This document shows positions 1 through 9,800 of a DNA stretch of 64,000 nt, piece after piece (position 1 is the stretch's first letter; every line of letters starts with the position of its first letter). Source of the DNA: Marinoscillum furvescens DSM 4134 (lineage in GTDB: Bacteria > Bacteroidota > Bacteroidia > Cytophagales > Cyclobacteriaceae). Both the position numbers and the translations under genes were made by a program. A model generated the notes under the pieces. The model searched no databases, was not told where the DNA came from, and saw only the letters and a program-made list of their open reading frames with translations. The DNA is taken from the NCBI RefSeq assembly GCF_003386095.1, contig NZ_QREG01000006.1:151288-215287 (forward strand), read 5' to 3'.

Positions 1-1579
1 TTTTAGTAAACTCACGGTTTTCTGGATGGTAATAGAAAAAGGTCTCACTATAGCCAGAAATCCAATAGCCACCGTTCTGATCTTCACATATCGATCGGAC
101 ATCCATGCCTCTAAACTCATCTATGGAAAAGAAGCGTTCAAAAACTGCATCATAAATCTGCAACCCTCCTCCATTGGTACCAATAAACAATCTTCCTCTG
201 GAGTCTTCAAAAATCAACCTTACGTCATTCCTGTTAATGGTGTTTCGGTGCTCCTTATTTCGCTGATAAACACGTCTGGCACCTGTTTTCAGGTTTAGGC
301 GGATTAAGCCTTCTTTGTATGTACCGACCCAAAGCACATCATCGGCCGTTTGGTGTATAGAGAGCACCGCCAGATCATCCGACATCCCAAACCTGCTTAA
401 CACCCCTCGTTGCACCTCGCCAGTTTTGATATTGAGGCTATTGAGACCACCGCCATCTGTGCCTATCCAGAGTATATCATCTGCGTAATCCAGCCCCCAG
501 ACACGCTGATGACTAAAGTGAACTTTAGCCCGTGGGTTACCGTCTATGAGTCGAATAGAAGCCCTTTTTGGACCTACGTAATTTATACCTGAACTCCACG
601 TACCCATCCATATAGCTCCCTCTTCATCTTCGAAAAAAGTCTGAATGGTTTTACTAAATACACTGGACCCGTCTGAGCGTGGAGTGTAATAATCAAACTG
701 CAGATCCGGGCCAAAGTCTTCCACAGGGGTTTTACTAATCGCAAGGCCTTCTTCACGAGTACCTATCCACAAGTGTCCCTCTTTGTCCAAATACGAAGCT
801 ACTATGTCCGTTTCATTCAGGTAGGCATTGTCAGTTGGTTCAAATTGTCGCTTTTCAGCATCAAAAACATACAAACCAAGATTAGTGCCCAGCGTAAGTC
901 GATTGAGGTAGCAGCTTGGCTTGTTTAACACAATATCGTCTCCGATAAAAATGCGTTCTGTGGTTCTGTCGTTAAGATGGTGTATGAGCAAATGTCCTCC
1001 GTGCTGCACCACACAGACCGATGTATCTCCCATGTAGGAGATATACATCGCATTCGAGGAGCCAGTTCGCTCGGGCTTGTAATAATTGTAGGATTCCCCG
1101 TCGTAGACCAGAAGTGCACTATTGCTAAATGCTACAGCTACATCTCCTTTACTGTTTTGGGTGATTGCCACGCTGGCATGACTGAGCTTCACTCCTGCTA
1201 TGGAATCCAGCCGCGAAAACCTCATGGTTTCCAGATCCAAAATTTCCAACCCCAAACTGGTACTTATCCAAATGCGATTGCTATTGGCTTCATACAATAC
1301 ATCGTTGAGGTTGTTGCTGATGATCGAGTTGGGATCATTGATATCATGCCGAAAGACTTTAAACTCATTGCCACCATACCTGCACAGTCCATCTGCTGTA
1401 GCCACCCACATAAATCCGATGGAATCCTGAGCAAATCCATATACCAGGTTATTAGAAAGCCCGTCTTCTACATTGATATTGGTGAATGATTTATTAAAAG
1501 CATCGAACAACTCCTGTGCTGCACCCAAACGAGGCAGCATTGTGGAGCAAATAAGTATTATCCAAAAACAACGTCTCAC
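1..1579 (-). CDS. Sensor protein with Reg_prop beta-propeller repeats, partial (hybrid two-component type)
   Basis: This reading frame is open on the minus strand to the left window edge, so only about 526 N-terminal residues are seen. A signal peptide (MRRCFWIILICSTMLPRLGAAQ if the GTG at 1579 is the start; a TTG at 1588 is an alternative) precedes repeated Reg_prop units such as NVEDGLSNNLVYGFAQD, GFMWVATADGLCRYGG and LWIGTREEGL, which form the periplasmic propeller of hybrid two-component or similar sensors in Bacteroidota. Kinase and DNA-binding parts, if present, lie beyond the edge. It sits 39 bp downstream of a sulfatase on the same strand, so it may sense a product of the local glycan pathway. 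The sensor N-terminus is clear; its output domain is inferred from the family. Confidence 0.8.
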   Translation of the reverse strand, partial: MRRCFWIILICSTMLPRLGAAQELFDAFNKSFTNINVEDGLSNNLVYGFAQDSIGFMWVATADGLCRYGGNEFKVFRHDINDPNSIISNNLNDVLYEANSNRIWISTSLGLEILDLETMRFSRLDSIAGVKLSHASVAITQNSKGDVAVAFSNSALLVYDGESYNYYKPERTGSSNAMYISYMGDTSVCVVQHGGHLLIHHLNDRTTERIFIGDDIVLNKPSCYLNRLTLGTNLGLYVFDAEKRQFEPTDNAYLNETDIVASYLDKEGHLWIGTREEGLAISKTPVEDFGPDLQFDYYTPRSDGSSVFSKTIQTFFEDEEGAIWMGTWSSGINYVGPKRASIRLIDGNPRAKVHFSHQRVWGLDYADDILWIGTDGGGLNSLNIKTGEVQRGVLSRFGMSDDLAVLSIHQTADDVLWVGTYKEGLIRLNLKTGARRVYQRNKEHRNTINRNDVRLIFEDSRGRLFIGTNGGGLQIYDAVFERFFSIDEFRGMDVRSICEDQNGGYWISGYSETFFYYHPENREFTK

Positions 1580-1618
1580 TTCTATCAATCTAAACAGCCA
1601 TTAAACTCTTGCCACACA

Positions 1619-3019
1619 TTATTTCTTGCTTTTTTCCAGTTTCACCAGTGGAAACTCTGGATGCTCGGATCTGGCACGTGCAAGCAACTCCTTCAATTCT
1701 TTGGCTCGCTCATGCTGCTCCTGATATACATTTTGCTCCTCGGCAGGATCCTTTTCGATATGATAAAGCTCATAATGTGATCCCACAAAATACAACAATT
1801 TCCAGTCACCCTTCATGATCGCCTGTATGGGCCCTTTACGTTCATTAAACTCCCAATACAAATAATCATGATTTTTTTGCCTGAGCCCTCGCAGTGCATT
1901 CAAATAGGAAATGCCGTCAGTCGGTGCTGAGGGAGTTACGTTTGCTATGTCACAAGCTGTAGGCAGAAAATCCCAAAACGCCGACGGGTGGTCAGATGTA
2001 GTTCCTGGCATTATTATTCCTGGCCACGTAGCTACAAAAGGCACGCGTATGCCTCCTTCATATAAATCACGCTTTCTCCCCCGAAAAGGTCCATTGCTAT
2101 CGAAAAAGGGATCATTCACCCGGTCATATTCATGACCATTGTCACTAGTAAAAACAACCAAAGTATTCTCACTGACACCCAGTTCGTTCAGTTTAGCCAG
2201 CAGTCGCCCTATGTCATCATCCATTCTAGACACCATCGATGCATAAGTGACATGCCCATTGCGGTCATGCCGGTAGTGTCCCATTTTCATTTCACGCATC
2301 GGCCAGTCTTGTTGCTGATAATACGTTTTATATTCATCGGGAATGGTCAGCTCATAATGCGGAATGGTATATGCCAGGTATAGGAAAAAGGGCGAATCAT
2401 GATGCTTTTCGACATATTCCAAAGCTTTATCGGTAAATAAATCCTGAGAATACTTACCTACTTTGTCTTTCATCACATTTCCTGTTAGTTCGATCAGACT
2501 GTCATTTTCCCAAAGGCGCTCCGGGTAGTAATGGTGAGCTGGCCCATGCCTGTTAAACCCAAAGAAATAATCAAATCCCTGATGATGTGGTTTGCCCTCA
2601 TCCAGGTTTTCAGCCAACCCCCACTTTCCGATAACAGCAGTGTGATACCCCGCTTTCTTCAGCTCTTTTGCTACGGTGTTTTGAGTTTGAGACAGATCTA
2701 CAGGTGCCCCGGATCGTGTCCACCTTGGGTTGCCTCTAACCGGAGAGTGTCCCGTATGCAGACCCGTAATCAATGAAGCGCGAGAAGGCCCACAAACGGT
2801 AGACCCGGCATAATGCCGGGTGAACACTATACCCTCTGCTGCCATTCGGTCGAGAACAGGGGTTTTTATTTTGGTTTGCCCGTTAAAGCCAACATCTCCA
2901 TATCCCAGATCGTCAGCGAGAATAAATATGATATTAGGCTTATTCTTAGTAGTCTCTGGCTGAGAGCATACCACCTGAACCGACAACACTACGCTCAGTA
3001 CATAAAAAAATAGTTTCAT
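1619..3019 (-). CDS. S1-family arylsulfatase (formylglycine-dependent)
   Basis: A 466-aa exported sulfatase with an N-terminal signal peptide ending near VVCSQ. The metal-binding start NIIFILADDLGYGD and the activation motif CGPSR (C-x-P-S-R, the Cys that sulfatase-maturating enzyme turns into formylglycine) are both present. GKWGL and TSDNGHE are further S1 active-site segments. It should hydrolyse sulfate esters from a glycan in the periplasm. Its exact S1 subfamily and the sulfated position cannot be read from sequence alone; L-galactose-6-sulfate or another red-algal galactan ester would fit the neighbourhood. It is followed at 39 bp by the partial sensor gene. Confidence 0.9.
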   Translation of the reverse strand: MKLFFYVLSVVLSVQVVCSQPETTKNKPNIIFILADDLGYGDVGFNGQTKIKTPVLDRMAAEGIVFTRHYAGSTVCGPSRASLITGLHTGHSPVRGNPRWTRSGAPVDLSQTQNTVAKELKKAGYHTAVIGKWGLAENLDEGKPHHQGFDYFFGFNRHGPAHHYYPERLWENDSLIELTGNVMKDKVGKYSQDLFTDKALEYVEKHHDSPFFLYLAYTIPHYELTIPDEYKTYYQQQDWPMREMKMGHYRHDRNGHVTYASMVSRMDDDIGRLLAKLNELGVSENTLVVFTSDNGHEYDRVNDPFFDSNGPFRGRKRDLYEGGIRVPFVATWPGIIMPGTTSDHPSAFWDFLPTACDIANVTPSAPTDGISYLNALRGLRQKNHDYLYWEFNERKGPIQAIMKGDWKLLYFVGSHYELYHIEKDPAEEQNVYQEQHERAKELKELLARARSEHPEFPLVKLEKSKK

Positions 3020-3154
3020 TTCTGAAAACCAGTTTTTGAGATTATGACACTTTCCATATTAGGCAATTCCACCAGGAAGTATTTTTAAAATTTTTAACGC
3101 GCACACGAATATGCACGATCTATCAAAAGAACCGAAGACCAGGCGCACGGAGCA

Positions 3155-3169
3155 GGTGTTTTTTGTTCA
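3155..3169 (-). promoter_or_regulatory. Candidate operator TGARCAnnnnACACC upstream of the sulfatase
   Basis: Read on the minus strand this is TGAACAAAAAACACC, matching the shared pattern TGA(A/G)CA-n4-ACACC seen in front of other transcription units in this window. It lies about 135 bp upstream of the sulfatase start. The rest of the 348-bp gap 3020-3367 shows only AT-rich promoter-like sequence and, near 3291, a weaker similar string (TTGAACAATTATTCC) oriented toward the plus-strand gene at 3368. Confidence 0.35.
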
Positions 3170-3367
3170 TTTATGGGTGAAAAACGTTTTAAAGCTCTAT
3201 CGCAAGCCATTTTTCATACTTTTTCGATATCCTCAATAAAACCCTTAATATCTCTCCGTAATTGCCAAATTCTCAAAATACCCCCAGCTATTGAACAATT
3301 ATTCCATGCACACTATCTGAAAAAATGGAAATCTTGACCGTCGATTTATTACCTAAACTTTTAAACT

Positions 3368-4885
3368 ATGAAACAAGTACTACAGAAGCTTGCACTCATG
3401 ACCATTTTCATGAGTGCTGTGATTTTGACTTATGGCCAGGCATTCACTATTGACCCTGCTACCTCCCATCAAACAGTCACGTTTGGAGGAGATGGTAAGC
3501 TCACCATCAAAGACTGGGCAGAGAAAAATGTATCTACCACAGCCCAAAAGCTATTCGGTGATATGAACCTGAAAATTTTGCGGGTTCCAATCTTTGCCCT
3601 GCAACCAATCACGGACAATATCTACGACAATGTGATCACAGTGATCCAGGAAGTACAAAGCGTAAATCCCAACGTGAAGATTTTTGCGAGCATTGCCAAT
3701 GGCGATGGATACGGCACACACCTCCACAACGCTGATAAATTTCCCAGCAACTGGAAAGGATGCTGCAGCTACAACGTCTACAGCCTCAACCTCACGGCTT
3801 ATGCGGCCTATTTGGATAGCTTCATGACGCGCATGAGCGATGCTGGCATCACTATAGACTATCTGGGCCCATGGAACGAAGACCCTGCAGATGATTCTGA
3901 TCATAGAAAGGTTTTTGATCAAATGAACAACCTGGGCTCCACCCAAAAAGTGGGGCTGGAGCGATGGGCGCTGCAAACCTCCATCAATGATGTGAATGAT
4001 GTAGAAGACCGCACCGATATCATTGGCTCACACTTTTATGATGACACAACCATCCCGCAATCCAACTGGGAATCTAAATGGAGCGATCTGGTAACTCAAT
4101 CCGCAGATCCTGTGTGGTACACCGAATCTACACGCTACTCAACCGCCGATCGTCTGGACCTGCTGGTAGCTGGCATGGACAACATCTTCCCGGCCATCAA
4201 TGCAGGAGCTGAGGCAGTAGTTTTTTACCAGGTAGTGAAGCGATTCGTCTATGCCAATGGCAACGAACTGCCCATTAAATACAGTGGATTCAAGGCACTG
4301 GTAAACGGTGCTGACGGTAAACAAGTGATAGAGACGGCCACTACCGACAGTGACATACAAGGTGTGGCATTTTCTGACGGCAGCACAGCAGAAGTGTACC
4401 TACTCAACAGAAGCAGCAGTTCCAAAGTAGTGAATTTCCAACTTCAAAATGGCTACAAAGCATCTGGCACCGTAAGCCGGTGGATTTGGGATGCCACCAA
4501 TACAGAAACTGTAAACACCTACTATCTCGGAAACAACGCTAACTGGAATGTGACCGTGCCTGCCGATGGGTTCGTACGTGTGCAGGTGCCACTTGCCGCT
4601 CCGGGCGCACGAAAAAGTGAGCTAGCCGCTAGTTTATCCAGCTCAGCACTTAGTGTACACCCGAACCCCGTGATGGATGGCAAAATAAACATATCCGGAA
4701 TATCACTCGATGAGGGTTCTCTGCACACCACCATCTATACCCTGGACGGACGCAAAGTGCATGAAGCTACACTGCAAGCTGCAGATCAGATGGAGTTGAT
4801 AACACCCTCTAATCTCAAGGGACTGTACCTGCTGAAAGTCACTCAAGGCGCACGCTCTTTTGAAAGCAAAATATATTTTAAGTAA
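3368..4885 (+). CDS. Secreted clan GH-A (GH30-like) glycoside hydrolase with T9SS tail
   Basis: A 505-aa protein with a signal peptide (MKQVLQKLALMTIFMSAVILTYGQ), a (beta/alpha)8-type catalytic domain over about residues 25-330, a small beta domain to about 410, and a C-terminal T9SS sorting tail (VHPNPVMDGKINISG...). The strand-4 motif GPWNEDPAD places a likely acid/base at E171, and WYTESTRYS a likely nucleophile at E253, the usual clan GH-A arrangement. The start LKILRVPIFA resembles the IRIPIFAD segment of three larger proteins downstream, suggesting a distant common family. The substrate is unknown; a red-algal galactan component is inferred from context. Family assignment (GH30 or an unnamed neighbour) is uncertain. 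Confidence 0.75.
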   Translation: MKQVLQKLALMTIFMSAVILTYGQAFTIDPATSHQTVTFGGDGKLTIKDWAEKNVSTTAQKLFGDMNLKILRVPIFALQPITDNIYDNVITVIQEVQSVNPNVKIFASIANGDGYGTHLHNADKFPSNWKGCCSYNVYSLNLTAYAAYLDSFMTRMSDAGITIDYLGPWNEDPADDSDHRKVFDQMNNLGSTQKVGLERWALQTSINDVNDVEDRTDIIGSHFYDDTTIPQSNWESKWSDLVTQSADPVWYTESTRYSTADRLDLLVAGMDNIFPAINAGAEAVVFYQVVKRFVYANGNELPIKYSGFKALVNGADGKQVIETATTDSDIQGVAFSDGSTAEVYLLNRSSSSKVVNFQLQNGYKASGTVSRWIWDATNTETVNTYYLGNNANWNVTVPADGFVRVQVPLAAPGARKSELAASLSSSALSVHPNPVMDGKINISGISLDEGSLHTTIYTLDGRKVHEATLQAADQMELITPSNLKGLYLLKVTQGARSFESKIYFK

Positions 4886-4889
4886 ACAA

Positions 4890-4930
4890 AAAACCCGGGG
4901 ATCTCAACGCATGAGACACCCGGGTTTTAT
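4890..4930 (+). terminator. Rho-independent terminator
   Basis: Stem AAAACCCGGG (4890-4899) pairs with CCCGGGTTTT (4919-4928), with an inner TCTCA/TGAGA stem in the loop. It lies 4 bp after the stop codon of the preceding glycoside hydrolase. The T-run is short, but the A/T flanks make it work in both directions. Confidence 0.75.
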
Positions 4931-4964
4931 TTAAAACGATGACCTGATAATTTAAAAAACCAAC

Positions 4965-5039
4965 ATGAAACAATTTTTCACTAACCTCCTTCTCACTATT
5001 CTCGGATTGATCATATTGTACTTAGGGGCGGCTGGCTAA
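4965..5039 (+). CDS. Tiny hydrophobic ORF (24 codons), hypothetical
   Basis: ATG to TAA encodes MKQFFTNLLLTILGLIILYLG then AAG. This is a lysine-containing start followed by one continuous hydrophobic segment, as in small membrane peptides. It lies just after a terminator and ends 13 bp before the convergent stop of the GH29 gene. No ribosome-binding evidence is decisive and no family is recognised, so it may be chance. Confidence 0.25.
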   Translation: MKQFFTNLLLTILGLIILYLGAAG

Positions 5040-5052
5040 GCGGCCTGCCACC

Positions 5053-6420
5053 CTATTCTTCTAGAAAGATCTCTATCACAGGGATTTCCACATTGGGCTT
5101 AGTCACAGGTAGCAGCAAGTTTACATCCTGAGCCCTGGTTTTTTCTTTGCCCCATGCGCCGTGTGATTTACCTATTTTTATCTCCGAAGCATCATGCAAA
5201 AACTGCGCATACTTGATCTTCCCTGCAAAGCCTGGCATTAGGAAGTTTTTCATCGGATAATCCAGTAGGTGCACATACAATCTATTGGTTTCCGGATTGT
5301 AGGTCAGTAGTGTATGATCTGGTGCCTCAAACTCCTCAGGGGCTTGCGTACATCCATAGATGGAACGGTCATTGAACTTCATCCAGCTTCCAATTGCTTC
5401 CAATGCCTGATCTGCCCGGTAGTCAAACATCCCACGTGCTGTTGGTCCTACATTCAATAGCAAGTTGCCTCCTTTACTCACTGATTCGATCAAAAGAACG
5501 AGCAGCTGCTTGGTGTCTTTCCACGTGTGCTCATCACGGTAATAGCCCCAGGATCCTGAAAACGTCTGACACGTTTCCCAAGGAATGCGTACGCCATTTT
5601 CTGTTGGCCATTGTTGTACTTTAAACTGCTCCGGAGTGGTAAAATCCCACCCTCCCTCATAATCTTTGAGGTCAAGGCGATCGTTTACAATAACTCCTGG
5701 CTGTAGCTCACGCACCATCTTGAGCAGCTCTAAAGAGCCCCAATCTTCTTTACCCTTTCCATATTTACCGGGATATGAAAAATCTAACCATAAAATATCC
5801 ACCTGACCATAGTTGGTCATTAGTTCGCGCACCTGATTGTGAAGATACTTTCGGTACACCGCCATATCCCTTCCTTTATTGAGTGACTTATACTCATCAT
5901 CAGTTTTGGGCTTTTGAGGATGACGACTATCTATGGTGAAATCCGGGTGATGCCAGTCTATCAATGAGTAATAAAACCCTATTTTCAATCCTTCGGCTCG
6001 AAACGCATCTACCCATTCCTTCAAAATATCTTTTCCATAAGGCGTATTGACAATGTCATAATCCGTGTAATCAGAATCATACATACAAAAGCCTTCGTGA
6101 TGCTTAGTAGTAATTACTGCGTATTTCATTCCGGCTTCTTTCGCCTTTCTGGCCCACTCAGTAGGGTCAAACAAATCCGGATTGAATAAATCGAAATACT
6201 TCTGGTACTCGTCATTTGTCATCTTCTCCCGTTTTTTGACCCACTCATGGCGAGCAGCCTGTGAGTACAGCCCCCAGTGAATAAACATCCCAAACCGGTC
6301 GTTGGTCCACCAGGCCAGTCGATCTTTCTTCTGCTCAGGAGTTTCAGACCAAATGACCTTTTGACAAATGGCTGGCAACACGGCCATCGAGAGCATTAAA
6401 GAGATTAATAACTTTTTCAT
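5053..6420 (-). CDS. GH29 family alpha-L-fucosidase / alpha-L-galactosidase
   Basis: A 455-aa exported enzyme with a signal peptide (MKKLLISLMLSMAVLPAICQ). GH29 hallmarks are RFGMFIHWGLYS, TTKHHEGFCMYDS and the nucleophile segment VDILWLDFS with D213. GH29 enzymes are retaining exo-alpha-L-fucosidases; some in porphyran loci act on alpha-L-galactose, which differs from fucose only at C6. With sulfatases nearby, action on desulfated L-galactose ends is a reasonable inference. Convergent with the gene at 3368 and divergent from the large gene at 6834. It lacks a sorting tail, so it is probably periplasmic. Confidence 0.88.
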   Translation of the reverse strand: MKKLLISLMLSMAVLPAICQKVIWSETPEQKKDRLAWWTNDRFGMFIHWGLYSQAARHEWVKKREKMTNDEYQKYFDLFNPDLFDPTEWARKAKEAGMKYAVITTKHHEGFCMYDSDYTDYDIVNTPYGKDILKEWVDAFRAEGLKIGFYYSLIDWHHPDFTIDSRHPQKPKTDDEYKSLNKGRDMAVYRKYLHNQVRELMTNYGQVDILWLDFSYPGKYGKGKEDWGSLELLKMVRELQPGVIVNDRLDLKDYEGGWDFTTPEQFKVQQWPTENGVRIPWETCQTFSGSWGYYRDEHTWKDTKQLLVLLIESVSKGGNLLLNVGPTARGMFDYRADQALEAIGSWMKFNDRSIYGCTQAPEEFEAPDHTLLTYNPETNRLYVHLLDYPMKNFLMPGFAGKIKYAQFLHDASEIKIGKSHGAWGKEKTRAQDVNLLLPVTKPNVEIPVIEIFLEE

Positions 6421-6833
6421 TTTACAGATCTTTAAAGAAATTTTGATTTAGCTTAATGTACATACTAACCCCTCTACATCTTCCATAAGTGCAACGCACA
6501 TCACAAGGAAGCTGCAGACTGTCAATTTTTGACTCCATCAAGCTAGATAGACTAATCCTACCTCACCAAACCCAGTGATAGATTTGATCAATTACTCCCC
6601 TTTATTTTGATGAAATGTCTAAGTCGTAATTCACTTTAAAACGTGTTTATACAACGCTCCGAACCAACACCCCCCCTTCTTTGACTCATAAAACCCTATG
6701 GATGAAAGTGCCTTCTAAGGATTTTTGAGAAAAAGTTAATCTCATTTATGGACGTATCTCCAATCATCCGTCTCTTGAAAGGCAAATGATCCTCAAGACT
6801 GGAAAATACGAGCAAGACCTAAACCACATTTAA
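6421..6833. other. Divergent intergenic region (413 bp)
   Basis: The gap between the divergent GH29 gene and the large plus-strand gene must hold both promoters. It contains a C-run (accaacacccccccttc near 6664) but no clear copy of the TGARCA motif, no convincing ORF and no hairpin terminator. Confidence 0.4.
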
Positions 6834-9800
6834 ATGAAACACCTTTTCACGTTAGCATTACTGATTTGTACCACGGTGCTATTTGCACAAAAAAAACTGG
6901 TAGACAACAGTGCTGCCTCCAACTCCCCGAGTAATGGGCCATCTTACCTTATCGTCTCTGAAGATGACAGCAAAATGACCTACCTGGGGAATGGCACGCA
7001 ATTCTTCTTTATTGACATCCCCAATTACACCACCACTTCCACCACGGCTGCACAGTTTACCGAAGTAGAACGTGTGGGCAATGTAATCTTTGGACGCGGG
7101 AAGGTAGCCTCTGCTGATCAGGACGAACTGATCTATGCTACCACTGAGGGGGTAACCTTGCTCGACTATTACACCACGGCCGCAAACTTCCCCAGAATCT
7201 GGACGCAGACAGGCAATGGTGCCTATTTTGGTTCTGGAAAATTCATGCCAGACAATGCCGGGCGTGATTTCATAAGGGTTTCTCCAGATCTATCCACTGT
7301 TACGAGACCTTTCAACAATGTGTCTGGTGGTGGTGTAGACCTAATCAACAAAAATCTCTATCAGGTACAAATGGTACCATTTGCCGGAGATAAAATCCTG
7401 GTTAAAGCCAAGCGTACATCTTCAGACGAAGAATACTTCGTATGGGACGATACCGACCAAACGAGCATCCAAATCACCGATGTGGACCACTCCAACGCAG
7501 ACGCCACTTCTACAGCACAATGGCCACTGGGAAAAGCTTACGGCGATCGGGTCATTTTCTTTTACTACGACAAAATATACACCAGCGACGGAACCGCAGC
7601 AGGGACCACAGAAATAGCAGATGCCAGTGGTATGCATCTCCACGGAATAGGTGGAGGCAGCAACTTCGCCATCTTCGGCAATGCCCCTGATGGTGACCTG
7701 GAACCGTACCTCTATACTGATGGAGGCACACCTCAAAAGATAGACCTGAACGCTTCGGGTAGCTCTGATCCACGCGATTTTCGTCAAAATGGAGACTATA
7801 CCTTTTTCATAGCAAACACAGGTGATGGCTATGAGCCTCACATTTCAGACGGCACCGTGGCAGGCACGAAACTTTTGCTAGACATCAACCCCACCGGAGG
7901 CTCACTGGAGCCAGTCAACAGCTACAACAAAAATAATAGCATAGAAGCTGGCAATGGCTTTGCTTTTGGAGCTACTGATGGCACCAACAGCTACATCTAT
8001 TTCACCGATGGAGTAAACATCGTCACGCTCAATAATGGCGAAGACTACCTCGGACTGTTTACCAGCCAGCCGCATGCCATGGCTGCTACTGAGCAGTACC
8101 TTTATTTCACTGACAATGACAAAGACGTCTTCCGTGTAACCATCCCAGACAACATTTACAATGGCGCTGAATGGTCACAAGGTGCTCCTGTAGCGGGTCA
8201 GTCGCTGTACTTCAACGCTGACTACACTATTTCTGAAGACCTAACGCTGACTAGCGCCCACATACCCGAGGGAGTCACTCTGACGATCACCAGCGGAGCT
8301 ACCCTCACCATAGATGGCGAGCTATACAACAAAGGCACAATCAACGAAGATGGAGGGACGCTCGTCTGGAATGCGCCTATTTCCCTGATCAACCTCGCAC
8401 CGGTGCTGGCTAAGGTCAATACGTTTATGGAAACAGCTGAAGCAGGCTTTGAAGTAGGACAATACCCCTCAGCCATGATGGCCCAACTCTCAGACTCACT
8501 GAGCAAAGCCAATGACATCAAAGCCAATCCTGAAAGCCAGGAAGCTGTGGATGCGATGGCTGAAAACCTGAACGCGTACTTCAAAGAGGTACTATGGGCG
8601 CAAATACAGCCGGTAAAAAAGTATAGAAACAACCTGCAGATAGTCCTTGGAGACATGAAACAGGCTCAAATCAAAAACTCCATCGCCACTAAAGATGAAA
8701 TCGACTTCCTGCTGATCGGAATGCGCAACCTGCAAGTGGATGGCATTCGCATCGATATCTTTGGAGAGGCCCCAGGAGACTCTGTCACCCTCAATCCTAA
8801 CAAGGAGATTTACGACTACCTGTACACACAGGCCAAAGCCCATGGTTTCAAAATCTTCGCCAACCCTGCCGAATTTGGTGGTGGAAGAAGAATTGCTAAC
8901 AACAATTTGGATGAACTGGGAGATGAAGTCAATGGCGTATTGATCAAGTCCAACAGGTTAAGAGACCGCATCATTGAGTTTGCAGCCGAGTACGAAGTAG
9001 ACTATATCAGTCCTTTCAATGAAGATTGTGTAGGCGCAGGCGGAGGGTGTTTCAATGCCTCTCAGGTAAAGTCTATCTACAGCGCTTTGGTAGGCAATGT
9101 CAATGGTGCCACCATTGTAGGTGGTGACAATCACAATCTACAAGCTGGTATCAATGCATACAAAAACACCGAGATCAGGGATTATATCTCCGTAGCTACC
9201 TGTCACAACCTCATGTTTCAGCATGATAAGTGGAGTGAATTTATGACGCTTGCCAGCGAAAAAGGACTGCCAGTGTGGGATTCAGAAGCCACGGACAATC
9301 CAAAAGATTATGATAAAAATGGCACCATAGAGGAATCACGAATGGTAGCCGCCATCGATGCGGGTGTAGATGGCCTGGTGTATTACAACAACTGGGCGAC
9401 CATTGACCTGGAAAATGGTAATATCAATGCCGCTGGGATCGCTGGAAGAGACAAATACATCGAAGACAATGTCACTCTGGTAAGCAGCATCTCCATAACT
9501 GGTGCTACACAGGTAGACCTGGAAAATACCACTACCCTCACAGCCTCACTTTTACCTGCAGATGCCCACGACACACGGATACACTGGTCTTCATCAGACG
9601 AATCCAAAGCTACCGTAGACCAGGATGGTGTAGTCACGGCTATCGACCATGGCGATATTCAGATAATCGCCTCGGCAATAGATGGCTCTGGCGTAAGCGA
9701 TACGTTCAACATCCGCATAGGTGATACGTTTGTGACGGCCGTAACACTCAGTGGACAAAGCGAAATGCAAATAGAATCTACTCAGCAGCTGACAGCCACA

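Noticed and set aside
6655-6685. Operator copy before the gene at 6834
   Set aside because: CGAACCAACACCCCC is shorter than the motif by several bases and sits in a C-run; too weak.
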